DNA of 64,000 nucleotides. Origin: Bugula neritina. Lineage: Eukaryota > Bryozoa > Gymnolaemata > Cheilostomatida > Bugulidae. Below, piece after piece: positions 1 through 20,975 of this stretch; position 1 is the first letter of the stretch; each line of letters begins with the position of its first letter. The translations under genes were made by a program, and so were the position numbers. The DNA is taken from assembly GCA_964035545.1 (NCBI GenBank), contig OZ037766.1:29657140-29721139 (forward strand), in the 5' to 3' direction. The notes under the pieces were generated by a model. It was not told where the DNA came from and ran no database searches. It worked only from the letters and a program-made list of their open reading frames with translations.

Positions 1-3003
<3,003 letters not shown>

Positions 3004-5040
3004 GACATGAAACATAAACTGAACATTTTATATAAACTAAACTACTTTATAAATCTAAATTCAAACTTTTTGACATTTTTCTTATCAAAAATTATTACAG
3101 GTTTCATTTCAAGCACTTAGCTCATATTGCACATTTTAAAACAGGTGTTTTCTAAAGCTTTTGTTCTATGCTTAATACAAAGCTTATTCATATAAAACTA
3201 GATATAAAAGTTAAATGCTACTATTGTTTGAATGCTTTAGATTTATAGTTTTTGTATCAACAAAATATTGCAACTCTTTAAAAAAGTACTTTAATTTATA
3301 TACCTAATATTATCAGCTGCATAAAAATCAAATTAATTAAGTCCTAAAAACCTTCAACTATGAATAACTAGCTTATGAGATAGATTTAATCAAGATTGCT
3401 TTTCTATTGCAAAGTAGCATCAATCACTCCGCTGATTATGGCTATATATGCCACTGCTCCCTCCCATAGCCAAATTACTTAATAGCTAATGAAAGTTACA
3501 TGAAAATAAATATTCACACCATATATAACAAAGTTAGATATAAATTTTTTCATTTTTACTCTCACCTTGTCTGTGTCCAAAAATCAATTATTCATTATAA
3601 CAAAAGGTTAACACAATGCATAAATAACAAAAAAGGCATTTATTTTGTATCAATAACTTTTATGATAATGAGCTATACAGACTATGCTTCAAGTTGGACT
3701 ATAACAACCATAAACTAGCCCATGTTTTGAGGAACTAGACTTTTGCCTCCAGATAAAATTTGGATACGTGGACTGTACAAAAGAAATGGATTAGTTTGGA
3801 TTGTTTACACAATGCATCTAAATTATCAAGCTCCTATAACAACTTATATGTCAGCTGATTTAAATAGTCATGTTTTAATGAAAAGCACCGCAAGTCGAAC
3901 AGGCCTACCGCACCCTTACTTAATTACAGTTGACTTCTTTTGCAAAATCAGAACTCTATTTGTGTTGCAGAAACAGCTACAGTTAAAGATTTCTCAAGAG
4001 CTGATGTTTTATGAGTATATGAAGGTTTTATGGGGGAGAAGCAGTAAATTAACAATTCGACTAATAGACCAACATAAACATACTAATAAAAGTGTAATTA
4101 TATAATTTCCAATGCATGTATCTGCATATAGTGCATGTATGTATAGCATAAAAATGATACTGGCAAATCTTAGTATATTAATTAAATACAAAAAATTAAA
4201 AAAAAATTCGAAAAAATGTTGAAAATATATTTTTTCGAATATTTCTATAAAACTGGAAATTATCATATTGCATCTAGCACATACTCACATACTGCATGAA
4301 TGCTGAAGCCTTTTTTATCAATTCTATGCTACGAATGAATGAAAGACAGCAAATTCATAGCTAAGATAAAAGCATAGAAGACAAACTAGTGTATATATAT
4401 AGATATTATACAGACAGACAGACAGACAGACAGGCAGACAGGCAGACAGGCAGACAGGCAGACAGGCAGACAGGCAGACAGGCAGACAGGCAGACAGGCA
4501 GACAGGCAGACAGGCAGACAGGCAGACAGGCAGACAGGCAGACAGGCAGACAGGCAGACAGGCAGACAGGCAGACAGGCAGACAGGCAGACAGGCAGACA
4601 GGCAGACAGGCAGACAGGCAGACAGGCAGACAGGCAGACAGGCAGACAGGCAGACAGGCAGACAGGCAGACAGGCAGACAGGCAGACAGGCAGACAGGCA
4701 GACAGACAAAATATTACTGATTTGAATGGCAAAGTTAAAGGGGATTTTTCTTCTTCATAGAGGATTAAAATTGGGTACCCCTATCATTATTGGCACAGGT
4801 GGTTTTTCATCTATACATAAATGTTTATTTTGTTATTAGCAGTTCTATGCTGCTGCAATCACTTTTGTTCTTTTCCATAAAGTGTAAATTTTTCTTGAGT
4901 GCCTGCTAAAGCCTGCATTATTCTCAATAAAATATACATTTAACCCAAATGCTGTTTGATATTTTTGGAGCATAGCCTTCAACACCAACTAATTGGCTAT
5001 TGTGTAAAAATGGTATAATATATTGTATAGCAACAGTTAC
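3004..5040. other. Intergenic: 3' flank of TRIM copy 1 to promoter of copy 2
   Basis: AT-rich and nearly identical to 26882-28680 behind copy 4; more distantly like 19114-21427. It holds the CAGA/CAGG satellite. A 120-codon frame at 3743-4105 is broken in both duplicates and is not treated as a gene. Confidence 0.7.
4411..4707 (+). repeat. CAGA/CAGG tetranucleotide satellite between TRIM copies 1 and 2
   Basis: Starts as pure CAGA and then becomes a very regular 8-mer (CAGACAGG) for nearly 300 bp. It is by far the most homogeneous of the three tracts of this kind. Confidence 0.97.
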
Positions 5041-5254
5041 CGCAAAATGCCGGTTATCCAATATTCTCTATTCAGCACTGAATCAATAGATCCTATTATA
5101 GTTCAACAATATAGTATATGTAGCAATACCAATAACTGCTTTTTAAAACAGTTTAGAACTATAATTCGGTTTCATTATTAACTTTCACACAAACCCCTCA
5201 ACACACTTTAATATAGACATCCTACATCATTGACAGCAGAGAAGCTTTTACAAG
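5041..5254 (+). promoter_or_regulatory. Putative promoter and 5' leader of TRIM copy 2
   Basis: About 200 bp before the ATG is conserved in front of copies 2-6. It has a CCAAT motif (5058-5062), a block CTATTCAGCACTGAATCAAT, then a TATA-like AATATAG near 5211-5216 and a GCAGAGAAGC leader. Here the TATA-like site is one repeat shorter than in the other copies. Conservation is partly due to recent duplication, so function is inferred. Confidence 0.4.
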
Positions 5255-7504
5255 ATGGCCGAGGCAGCACTTTCTCCACAGCAACATCAACCACTAGCCG
5301 AAGACTATAAATGTGGTTACTGTCTACAGACTCTGGTGAATATGGTAGACCCCAGGAGACTACCATGTTCTCACTCCTTCTGTTTACCTTGTCTACAGGA
5401 TGGGATGGGAGATGCAAAGTCTTCAGAGTGTATCACTTGTGGGTGAGTTTATTGAGTGTATCACTTCTGGATAGGTTTATTCAACATACTGTATGTGATT
5501 TGTGGGTGAGTTTACTTAATACACCTAATCAGTGGGTAGATTTTCTTACTGTATAAAATATGTGGGCCAGTTTATTAAAAGTATATAGTTATTTGTGGGT
5601 AAGTTTACTAATTTAAGAGCGTATAGTTATGACTAGAGTGCAGTATCATCAAAGCAAAGCAGTCCAGTCGTATAATATATTACATTATAAGTTGGTTTAA
5701 AGAAGAATCCTTGCTATCCGCAAATTTGGCCAACCCTTCTGATAGCTGCAGTTCTATGAAGTATTGCTGCAATATTGTTCAGTGTAAATCAGTAGTGAAT
5801 GGAGTAACCCATCTACTGAATTAAAGATCGACAATAAAATCTGTGCTGTTTTCATGAAACTATTGTAAATACGTGGTGTACCCTAACAAAATGGTGAATA
5901 AAAATAAATATAAAAACTTATATAGTTTTACTTCTACAAAATATACCTAAAAACTATTCATATTGTTTAAAAGCCTAAGAATATTTTACACATTTTATAC
6001 ATTTTACTTGTGTACTAAATTAAATAATTATACTTATTTATAAAGAAAGAATCTGTTGATTCGATTAATTTAGGCTGTTCATGTAAATTATTATTTGCTT
6101 GCCTTATGCAGATTTTTGCAAAAGTTTATTATAGGATCTTACAACAAATGTAGATATTCTCAACAATATATAACATTATATCAGTAGAGTCTATAAAATT
6201 GGTCAACTGCTCTAACTGTTGTTTTTAGTCAGAGTTGTGATGAGCAGAACTTAGAATCTCTACCAAAAGCAACTCTCGAGGTAACTGCAAGACAGGAAGT
6301 AGAGATATCTGCAGATAATTTCACTACAACTTCTTGTGATATATGCGAGGGAGACAATTTCTGTCTTGCTATCTGTCACTGTACTGAGTGTGACAAATTT
6401 CTCTGCAGACATCATTTGAAAGTGAGTAGTAAATATGAATAAATTACTATAATTGCACATTACATTAAATTGCATGTTAAAGACCGTAAAGCATGATCTA
6501 ATTTATTTAAAATAACAGATTATATGATTTATGTAGTACATTTTACAAGTGTATCTTGCATAATGTAAATTTTATGTTACATATTACATAATTAACATAA
6601 CCAGTATAGTTTCTATGTTTTTAAAATAAAAGATATTATGTTATTGTTGCAAAAACCAGATATGAATCAAGCACAAAGTTTTCGGTATTTTAGCAACATG
6701 ATGAGTCAAAAAAGTTTTTTAAACAAGTTCACACGATTGTGGAGATGGAGAAGTACGTAAAACCTGTGAAGATAGAACCAGAGATGTGTGCAAAGCATGA
6801 GAATGAAAAACTTGAACATGCGTGTGACCTCTGTCACGAGACGTTCTGTAGACAGTGTGAGACATATGGGCAGTGTGCAGGTACGTAATTTTACTATCAT
6901 ATGAGATGGACACTTTACTTCTGCAAAACATATTTATTATTTCAACTCATCAATAGCAACAGAGCAGAAACTTCAGCTATTTGGTGAAGCAAAAGATAAA
7001 GGGGAAGCACAACACCACAAAATAAGAAGAATAGAACAGCTAGCTGAGATTTTAAAGGAAAAAACACGAAAAGCCATGCAACCAGTTTCTGACAAGATAA
7101 ATGAGTTTTGTAAACTGGAGAAAAGAGCTTGGGTTGATCTAGATGATGTTGAGGTGAAGGTCAGTGAGATGGTCCGGGAAGTGGAGGAAATTACACCTGC
7201 ACAGGTTAGAGATGTCTCACATTCAAGATCATATTTATGAATAATCATCAATTGAATGAGATTTGCATATATATGATATATTTTTGCATTATTGGAAGTA
7301 GGTCTTAATTTCAATGGTATGACATAAAATTAATAAAAAAAAAATCATTGTAAAATTTTAGCTTTACAGTTACACTGTTCCTATTTTTGCATTTATTAAA
7401 ACCTGTTGCATTATTATCAAAAAGAGGCTGCATATACCAATTACAAGTAGCTTTACACCTCTCTCTATCACTCTCTCTATAATCCATCTCCCTAACTTTT
7501 CCGT

Positions 7505-7582
<78 letters not shown>

Positions 7583-10500
7583 CCCTATCGCTAACGTCCA
7601 GTATTTTATAATTTTAAAACTTTATGCTGAACTGTTTTTTCCAGATCACAAGAATAAAAAATGAATCCGAAGCTATACTTGAAGATATTAATCAATATCT
7701 AGAAAGCAGCACAGAAGAGGTGGTCAAATATACCTGTACTTTAGCTGAGAAAAAAGATGGGCTGCAAAACTTATGGGATTCCACAAACCATTCGGTTGTT
7801 CACAGCAGAAATGCTGAATTGATTAGAAAGACAGATAATGACATTATGTCATTAAAGCGAGTCAGTCAAACTCAACCACCTCAGTTTTTATTAGCTAAGA
7901 AAAAACTGTATTCTCTTGGTAATTATACTATTATGGTATTTTCTTCCGCATTTATACGCCTTGTTAATTATACAGTAGGGCGTTAAATTTGTCAAAACTA
8001 TATTACAATTCAACCATTCAACAGCTTTTAGCTGCATTTTCTGTTTTATAAAAGAGTAAACAAGCTAGGTGAAATTTGAAATTTTATTTTTCAAAAAGCT
8101 AGATTAAAGTGTTTAAAAGACCAGCCTTGGAAGCCTGTATTTCTTTAGCGTTTCATTATTAACATTATATGGCAAATAAAATCTAATTTGTACCTCAATG
8201 GATTGAATAAAATAAAAACTATGGAATTTGATTATAGATAGGGTGCACACAAGTAGTTTCATGAAGTAAATATAGGCCTACTTTTTCTGCAATAACTATA
8301 GCAAGCTATTAAAGTTATTGCGGACATTTTTTACTTTATGTAATATTTTCCAACAACATATTAAAACTTTAGTCTATAATTTCAGTTTGCATACAAAGTG
8401 AAACTTTTGTTAAAAAACCAAATTACCTATTTTAATAATTGCTTTGTATCAAATGAAATTTTACACTAAATTAAGTGAGTGACTCTTTTTGTACAATTAT
8501 TCATAACTTTTACTGGCATTTGATTAAGAATTAATTTTGGGATGATATTTTTATTCCACTTGCAAGAATTATAATCAACTTGTCTGTGCTACAGCATCAT
8601 GATTTGATTAGATATACAAATTAGCATTTTGTAGAAGTAAAAGAAGATTTACCGAGCCGGTTTCTTACAGCAGAAACACCAATGACTTTGGCCCGCAGTG
8701 TTTCGGACTTTACTAAAACTGTACAATGGACTTCAAGAGAAGAATTACTTGTATGCAGTAATCATCTAACTACTTATGATAGAAATCTAAGCAGAATTTG
8801 TTCCAAGTCCGTATCCAACTGTTGTGCTGCGATGGAGGCTTCAAATGCATATCTAGTTGTAGTCAGGCAAAATCAGTCAGTAAACATCAGCGTTGAAAAA
8901 TACTCTCAAAGTCTTCAGATGCGATCTACTGTAACCAGCATTCCCGAGAAGAGTGATTCTTTATACCTATCATGGACATATGATCAGTACAATCAGAGAG
9001 TTTTGCAGCTAAATGAACTGACAAAAGAGCTGAAGTTTTGGAGCTGTTTTGGTAGCAGTCAAAACCCTACAGTTAAACTGACCAGCCTAAAGTCACCCAA
9101 AAGACTTCACGCTCTGCAAGATGGCTGCATCTTAGTGTCGGATTACGCTAACAACTCTCTTCACAAGCTTCAGATTACTGGGACACCAGTTTGGTCATGT
9201 GAAAAAGTGGACAAGCCTCTCGGTATTGGATATGATGATGTTAGAAAACTAATCTATGTGGCCAGTGAGAATGGATACATTTACGAGTTATCTAATAAAG
9301 GTATATATGCAGCCCTTCATTAAATTATTACACAAGCTTATCAAACAACTTGGTAGGGGTAAGGGGGGGGCACAACGGGCCGAATTTTGCATTTTTTGCT
9401 CTCATTTGTCTGTTTTTCAAGCTACTAGTTCAATAATCTCCAGTCTTAATGCTACATCTGTTGTCTATTACAGGTACCAGTTTGTTGTTTCTATCTCTCT
9501 CACAACTTTCAGAATAATGAAATTTTCATGACGAAAAAATTGGCCCATTGTGTCCCGGTATACCGGGGTACAATGGGCCACTGGGTGGGACACAACAAAT
9601 ATATTGAAATTTTGCAGATTTTGTTGCATCTGATCTTTATTTATTTAATGTTACAAATAAATAAAGATACTCTTTCAGATCTACAGCAAAATTCATGTTT
9701 AAGCTGTACAGTTTATGCCACTACGGATAGCAAAGGAAGGCAAAATCAAACGCACGTCACTCGGTTCTGCAGTGCCATTATCATTATTGTTTAAAACTAA
9801 AAATGTTTTGTTATTTTTACTTTAGAGCAACGTTTATTAAAAAAAACTTTACTAACATGTATTACAAAATTCTAAGTGAACTTTTTTCAATGAACTGTAG
9901 CTAAGGTGCATGCGTGGCTGAGGTTTGTGACTGGAGTACGGAAGGGAGAGGGGGGAGCAAATGAGCAAATCACAATTTATTTCAGTCAAATGCATGTATA
10001 TTCCCTCAATGGTGTAATATATAATGATTATCATGACTATCTCTTATAGTAGCAACAGCAGAGTGTTTTGTATTATGTATAAAATGGCAAAGCTTTAACC
10101 TCACCAGATGTATGTATTAGGGGAGCTTCAACTTATAGTTTTGTAGTCTTACCATGATGTCTTTGATATTTTACAAAAAGGTCAGAAATGGCTATATCTA
10201 TAGATTTTAGTAACATTTCAACCAACTTTTTGGGCAAACGAACTAATAACAGTGATCAGGGTACAATAATCAGGTGGCCCATTGTGCCCGAGTGGCCAAA
10301 TTGAAAATAAATGTGCCTCAAGGAAAATTTATTTTAGAGTTTGCTGTTATAGTAGCTAAGCAATGTGGAGACAAGCAATGGCAACAATATTAGTAAAATA
10401 TAGGCTTCTTGCCTTTGAGTGTAAAAAGTTATAAAGCTTCAATGACATCTTAGAAATTTTATAAAAAGTAGGCAAATAAAACAGTTTTTCACTCGCCTTT

Positions 10501-11161
10501 TCAACAACTATGTTCCGCAAGTGTTGAAACTACAAAGCCTGAATAATTATGCCAATATCTTTTTATGAAAAAGAAATCACAACTCTAAGTCAATAAGTTC
10601 TTTCACAATTTGGCCGGCTTTTTGTACCCCTATGACCGTTCTGCCCCCCCCCCCCCCTGTTACCCCTATATATAGTGTAATTTACTACAAACTATAATAA
10701 GTAGATACTTTACTATACATTATTTAATGAGTTGATTTTCAAATATATGTTGGTGGGTAGCTTGAATTTTCCCATTGCTATGTATAGTTAGAATTTGAGT
10801 TTCTAACTAGATAAAAAGGGATATATACGAGCAGTTTTTTTTTTCATAGAATGAAGGAATATCACTTTACTATTACATTATGATTATATAGGCTACAAAT
10901 TGATCAAGTGACAAGTTATTGACCAAACTTTTATCAGGAGCAAGCAAAAAATTATATTATCGTGTTTGTCAAAAAATGTAAAGGTTTAAGTACAATTTAC
11001 ACTGCTCTTTTACCCGATGCTGTATTTTAGGTGAGATACTGAGACGATTAACTTGTCGCGGTTTTGCTGACGCTAATTTCTACGATGTTTCTATTTCTGG
11101 AGATTTATTGGCTGTAGCTGCCGGCTATAGAGGGACCCTCATTTTTAATGTACCTCGCTAA
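5255..11161 (+). CDS. TRIM-like RING/B-box/coiled-coil protein with C-terminal beta-propeller, copy 2
   Basis: Spliced CDS of seven exons: 5255-5442, 6229-6421, 6694-6880, 6957-7204, 7645-7918, 8635-9300, 11031-11161; 628 aa. The RING is C3HC4 with C20, C23, C38, H40, C43, C46, C59 and C62. B-box 1 has C99, C102, C114, C117, C122, H125 and H129. B-box 2 has C159, H162, C171, C174, C179 and C182. Residues 190-362 are Glu/Lys-rich and helical, as expected for the TRIM coiled coil. Residues from about 363 to the end contain repeated beta-blade-like segments (e.g. GCILVSDYANNSLHKL, KLIYVASENGYIYELS) resembling NHL/YVTN propellers. RING-B-box-coiled-coil proteins are typically dimeric E3 ubiquitin ligases whose C-terminal domain picks the target; that role is inferred here. 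Exons 4-5 are more diverged than in copies 1 and 3-5. The last intron (1730 bp) holds a transposon. Confidence 0.88.
5436..5605 (+). repeat. Short degenerate run of the 28-bp donor repeat, TRIM copy 2
   Basis: About five imperfect units of a motif containing CTTGTGGGTGAGTTTA follow the exon 1 donor. They are much decayed compared with copies 5 and 6. Confidence 0.75.
7511..7580 (+). repeat. (CT)n tract in intron 4 of TRIM copy 2
   Basis: About 70 bp of pure CT, the shortest of the five tracts at this site, preceded by a short C run and ending 64 bases before exon 5. Confidence 0.97.
9354..10668. mobile_element. Non-autonomous DNA transposon with terminal inverted repeats, in the last intron of TRIM copy 2
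   Basis: A block of about 1311 bp starts GGGGTAAGGGGGGGG at 9356 and ends CCCCCTGTTACCCC at 10666. It is flanked on both sides by TA (9354-9355 and 10667-10668), a likely 2-bp target duplication. The inverted repeat continues inward as cacaacgg / ccgttctg. The equivalent intron of copy 5 lacks the block and joins AACTTGG to TAGTGTAATTT. Repeated GGCCCATTGTG motifs occur inside in both orientations. No transposase frame is visible, so the element is non-autonomous or decayed. Its superfamily cannot be named from what I see. Confidence 0.75.
9542..9579. repeat. Near-perfect palindrome inside the transposon
   Basis: GGCCCATTGTGTCCC pairs with GGGGTACAATGGGCC around a self-complementary GGTATACC centre. 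Confidence 0.8.
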
Positions 11162-11210
11162 AACATGAAACATTATAAACCTGAACTGCTAGCAAAATTT
11201 ATTCAAGTTC

Positions 11211-11324
11211 AAATTTATAAATTTAAGTTTGTAATTTCTAACAATTTTCATTTTAAAAACTGCACAGCTGTGTAATTTTTGAAATGAAAATTGTTAGAAA
11301 TTACAAATTTAAATTTATAAATTT
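11211..11324. repeat. 42-bp inverted repeat just after TRIM copy 2 stop
   Basis: Arms 11211-11252 and 11283-11324 are complementary with about one mismatch. The 30-base loop holds a further palindrome (CACAGCTGTG). The start lies 50 bases after the stop codon, probably within the 3' UTR. It may be a foldback/MITE-type insertion, as copies 1, 3 and 4 lack it. Confidence 0.85.
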
Positions 11325-13318
11325 AGGTCTTGTTCTAAGCTCCTCACATTACACATTTTAACATGAGTGTTTTTTCACAAGTTTCTGTTTATAGAAAAGC
11401 ATAAATGCAAATATTGTTTTACTGCTTCAATTAAATTTATTTTTGTATCAACAGCATTATTACAAACACCAGAAACAGTTTTTATTTATATACCTTTAGC
11501 TATAATCAATAACTAGAGTATTGCTTACATGAAAGAATTGATATTAAATTCTACAATAGATCAGCATTTAAAACTCTGTAAATTATAGCAATACCTGTCA
11601 CTGCTTCATCTGATATAATATGTTCGGACATTATAAGAATTGGGAAAACCTTTCTCTAATGCATTATAACTTTTCATGTATCATCACAGCTATGCCAGCT
11701 ATATTATGCTTTTTCCACACTCGTTATGGCTACTACACAATAGCTAACCTTTTGACTGGTATAAAAACTTTATAGCCTTTTCCTTTATCTTTACACTTGC
11801 TTCCACTTTCAACTTGCAACTACACTTATAACTTATGATGTAACGGTTTTCACATTGCTTATAGTTTTCTTTCAGTCTGCGACAATAAATATTACTCAAT
11901 ACTAAAACACAACATAATCACATTACTTAATAGCTGAAATTATAAAAAACAGAGATTTACAGCATATATAACAAAGTTAGTTATACACTTTGCCATTTTT
12001 ACTCTCACTTATTTTGTGCCTAAAAATAAATGATTCATTAGAACAAAAGCTAACAGAGTACAAATCACATAAAAAAGCATTTTTTTGCATTGGTAACTTT
12101 AATTGTATATGAGCTACCGATTATGCTTCAAGTTGGACCATGACTACCATAAACTAGCCCATTTTTTATGAACTAGACCTCTGTTTTGAGAAAACATTCA
12201 GATAATGTAGCTATACAAGCGAAATAAAGTAATGCCGATCTTTTATATGCACACTATAATATAAATCTCATTGCATATGTGTTTTGGGTTTTTTCTGTCC
12301 CTTTGACATCACCAAGATTATACCTGACGGTACCGATATTCATGTTATGTTGGCATCTCTACCTTCCAAATTACAGATCCATGTTGAATATTTATCATTG
12401 TGAGGTGGTTGAGGGTTTGGCTTGCTTCTTCCACTAATTATATTTAAAAATAAAACTTCTGGAACCAATTTAATTAATGGTTATGATTTATGAGGCCGGT
12501 AACTTTAGAATAACTGTTTTCAAAAATACTAAGCAGCTTGGAGCTATACCAATTAATGCTCACACTAAAAAGTTCATAGTGAGTTATCTCCCCTCTAAAA
12601 GTAAAGACAAACATGCTAATATAACATTGATGTTGATGAAGTGAGAAAAGCAGGAAAATTTATAATTTTACATTATATAATAAAGAATAAGGATTAGAAT
12701 TAAATCAAGCATAAGCTGCAATCTATAGCATAGTGGAGATAGCTGATAGCTAAATTACACTGACGTTGCACCAAACTGATTCAAAGCTTATAATGTATCT
12801 AGTGAAGTTCAAAGAGAAATCATAACAGTTTTGTTCTTTGAATCCACATCACAATTCTATTCTTATTGATTTTGCAGATAGTTGTCTTTTGAAATACCTC
12901 TCAGAGCTCTTTAACTATTTGGCTGTTTGAGCTCATCCGAAATAATAACTTTTACTGCTTCTATGTGTAAAGTTGTCTTCTCACACTTGAAAAATGTTTT
13001 AAATGAAAATGATGGTGTATTCTTCTCTATCAACTTCCAACATGAGAAAAAAGAGAAATTTTATGAGCACACGGGAGGGTAAGGAGTATAAAATTTACTT
13101 ATCGTATAGTATTTTTTAGGTAAGTGCTTGTTCTATTCGATATGTAGCAAAATTGCAATCGTCAATGTGCAATGTTGCAATCATCAATGAGGAAGTTATG
13201 GTCATGTCTATTTAAATGCATGGTTTTAATACCATATGAATGTAAGCAGTGCTATAGTCACTGCAGTATGTTGGTTACCTTAATATTGGGGAATCCCCTA
13301 CTAAAATAATGAATGCTT

Positions 13319-13540
13319 TATTCAACACTGAATTAAATACGTATCTACAATGTATTTGAACAAACAAAACCTTTCACTGCTCCTATTGTTCAAAATTCAC
13401 ATTGCTTATATGTATAATAGCATTAAATGCTTTTTAGGACAGGATTTAACAATGTGAATTTTCACATAAACACTTTATAGCACATTTTAGTGTAAGACAT
13501 CATTCAAGGGGTAGAGTTCTGACAGCAGAGAAGCTTTCAT
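13319..13540 (+). repeat. Decayed second copy of the TRIM promoter/leader block, upstream of copy 3
   Basis: Runs from TTATTCAACACTGAATTAAA to GCAGAGAAGCTTTCAT and follows the order of the live leader (CACTGAATCAAT ... GTTCAACAATA ... CTGCTTTTTG ... GCAGAGAAGCTTTCAC). It carries many substitutions and no ATGGC start. After it comes the flank that normally precedes the block, so this is a tandem duplication of the 5' region. Confidence 0.65.
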
Positions 13541-13735
13541 GCCCTTTTTAATGAACCGTAAAATCTTTACTGTGTATGCTAAAAGTTGCATTGTTCTTAT
13601 TATAATATTACACATAATACAAATGCTGTTCAATATTATTTTTAGAGCATAGCCTTTGGAAGCTTTGAAAACAACTGATTGACAATTGGAAAAAACTTGC
13701 AGTGGCAGCTCAGTTCAATTGCTCAGTCACCAACA

Positions 13736-13953
13736 AAGTGCCGGCTATATCCAATATTCTCTATTCAGCACTGAATCAATAGATCCTATTATAGTTGAAC
13801 AATATAGTGTATGTAGCAATACCAACAACTGCTTTTTGAAACAGGGTAGAACTATAATTCGACTTCATTATAAGCTTTGACACAAACCCCTCAACACACT
13901 TTAATATATAGATATCATACATACAGCGTTGGCAGCAGAGAAGCTTTCACAAG
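13736..13953 (+). promoter_or_regulatory. Putative promoter and 5' leader of TRIM copy 3
   Basis: Same block as in front of copy 2, with CCAAT at 13751-13755 and TATATAG at 13905-13911. This places a start about 20 nt before the ATG if a TATA box is used. A decayed second copy of the block lies about 0.4 kb upstream. Confidence 0.4.
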
Positions 13954-19113
<5,160 letters not shown>

Positions 19114-20924
19114 GACATGAAACATAAACCGAACATTTTATATAAACTAAACTACTTTATAAATCTGAATTCAAACTTTTTGACATTTTTCTTATCAACA
19201 ATTATTACAGGTTTCATTTCAAGCATCTCATATTACACATTTTAAAACAGGTGTTTTCTCAGGCTTTTGTTTTGTGCTTAATACAGAGCTTATTCACATA
19301 AACTACATATACTTAAGTTAAATGTTACTATTGTTTGAGTGTTTTAGATTTACTTTTGTTCTATAATGCCTAATAAAGCATATCTACATAATACTACATG
19401 CAAAAGTTAAATGCTATTATTGTTTGAGTGTTTTAGATTTATATTTTTGTATCAACAAAATATTGCAACTCCTTAAAAATAGTTTGACTTATACCTATAA
19501 TATCATCAGCTACCTAAAAATCTAATTAATCAAGTTTCAAAAGCTTTCAACTATATGAATAAGTACTTTATGAAATAAATTTTTTGCAGTGGCCTATACG
19601 ATAATGTTACTCTAGTATTATTTAATATCACACCTTATTTGTATTCGGTTAAGCTCTGTTTCCCCAGTTCTCATCTCTCTCGCAATCCCCTTGCTTTCCA
19701 GTTCCTATATAGCCACTCACCATGCGCCTTGCATGTGGCATCACAGTACATTCATTTAGCACTGGTGTCGTCATAAATTTGATCAAGATTGTTATTCTAC
19801 AGCATATTCTCATGAAAAACTTCATTACCTATGGCTATATTATATGCCACTGCTTCCTCCTGTAGCCAAATTACTCAATATAAGTAATTAAAGTTATATG
19901 AAGATAAATATTCATAACATATATATAACCAAGTTACCATGTGGTTATAAATTTTGTTATTTTCACTCTCACTAAATGTCTGTGTTCAAAAATCAATTAT
20001 CATTATAATAAAAGGCTAACATAGAGTATAAATAACAAAAAAGGCATGAGTTGATTTTTATCAATAACTTTAATGGTAATGGGCTACAGACTATGCTTCA
20101 AGTTATACCATGACTACCATAAACTAGCTCATGTTTCTAGGAATTAGGCTTTTGCCTTGCTATAGCATCCCATGACTCTGTACAAAAGAAATAGATTAGT
20201 GTGGATCGATTATAAGAAGATACATCTGAATTATCAAGTTCCTATAATAACTATGTCAGCTGATCTAAATAGTCATGATTTTAATAAAGGCATCACAAGT
20301 TAAACAGGCCTATCATACCCTTACTTAGTTACAGTTGACATCTTTAGCAAAATCAAAACTCTACTTGTGATGAAGAAACAGCTATACAGTTAAAGATTTC
20401 TCAAGAGCTCATGTTTTATGAGTATATGAGGGTGTTATGGAGGAGAAGCAGTAAATTGATAATTTGATTGATATATAAACATACCAATAAAAGTGTAATT
20501 ATATAATTTCAAATGCATATATGTATTTGCATATTAATATAATGCATGTATGTATAGCATAGTAATTATACTGCAGTATCATTATTATGCTATGCTGTAT
20601 ATGCTTTGTTTTTAAATTTTTGGTATTTAATAAAATATTTATTAAGAATTATTATGGCAAATCTTAGTATATTCATTAAATACTAGAGATTAAAAAAATT
20701 CTAAAAAGTGTTAAAAATTTATTTTTTCCAATATTTCTTAAACTGGAAATTATCCTATTGCATCTATAAGCACATACTCACATACTGCATGAATGCTGAA
20801 GCCTTTTTTATCAATTCTATGCTACGAATGGATGAAAGACAGCAAATTCATAGCTAAGATAAAAGCATAGAAGACAAACTAGTGTATATATATAGATATT
20901 ATACAGACAGACAGACAGGCAAGC

Positions 20925-20975
<51 letters not shown>

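Larger units (their letters stand above)
11162..13735. other. Intergenic: 3' flank of TRIM copy 2 to promoter of copy 3
   Basis: Nearly identical to 34656-37204 behind copy 5. Contains the 42-bp inverted repeat, the decayed leader duplicate, and a short open stretch (about 12303-12402, ending KLQIHVEYLSL then stop) with no recognised homologue. Confidence 0.7.

Noticed and set aside
3743-4105. 120-codon frame behind TRIM copy 1
   Set aside because: The duplicate segments behind copies 3 and 4 carry stops and indels in this frame, and no domain is recognisable.
4411-4707. CRISPR-like regular spacing in the satellites and minisatellites
   Set aside because: There are no unique spacers between units, and the host is a eukaryote.
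4386-4760. Frames with Asp-Arg-Gln-Thr or Cys-Leu-Ser-Val repeats over the CAGA satellites
   Set aside because: They are repeat artefacts in intergenic DNA, and the related tracts at 20904 and 28214 give the same artefact.
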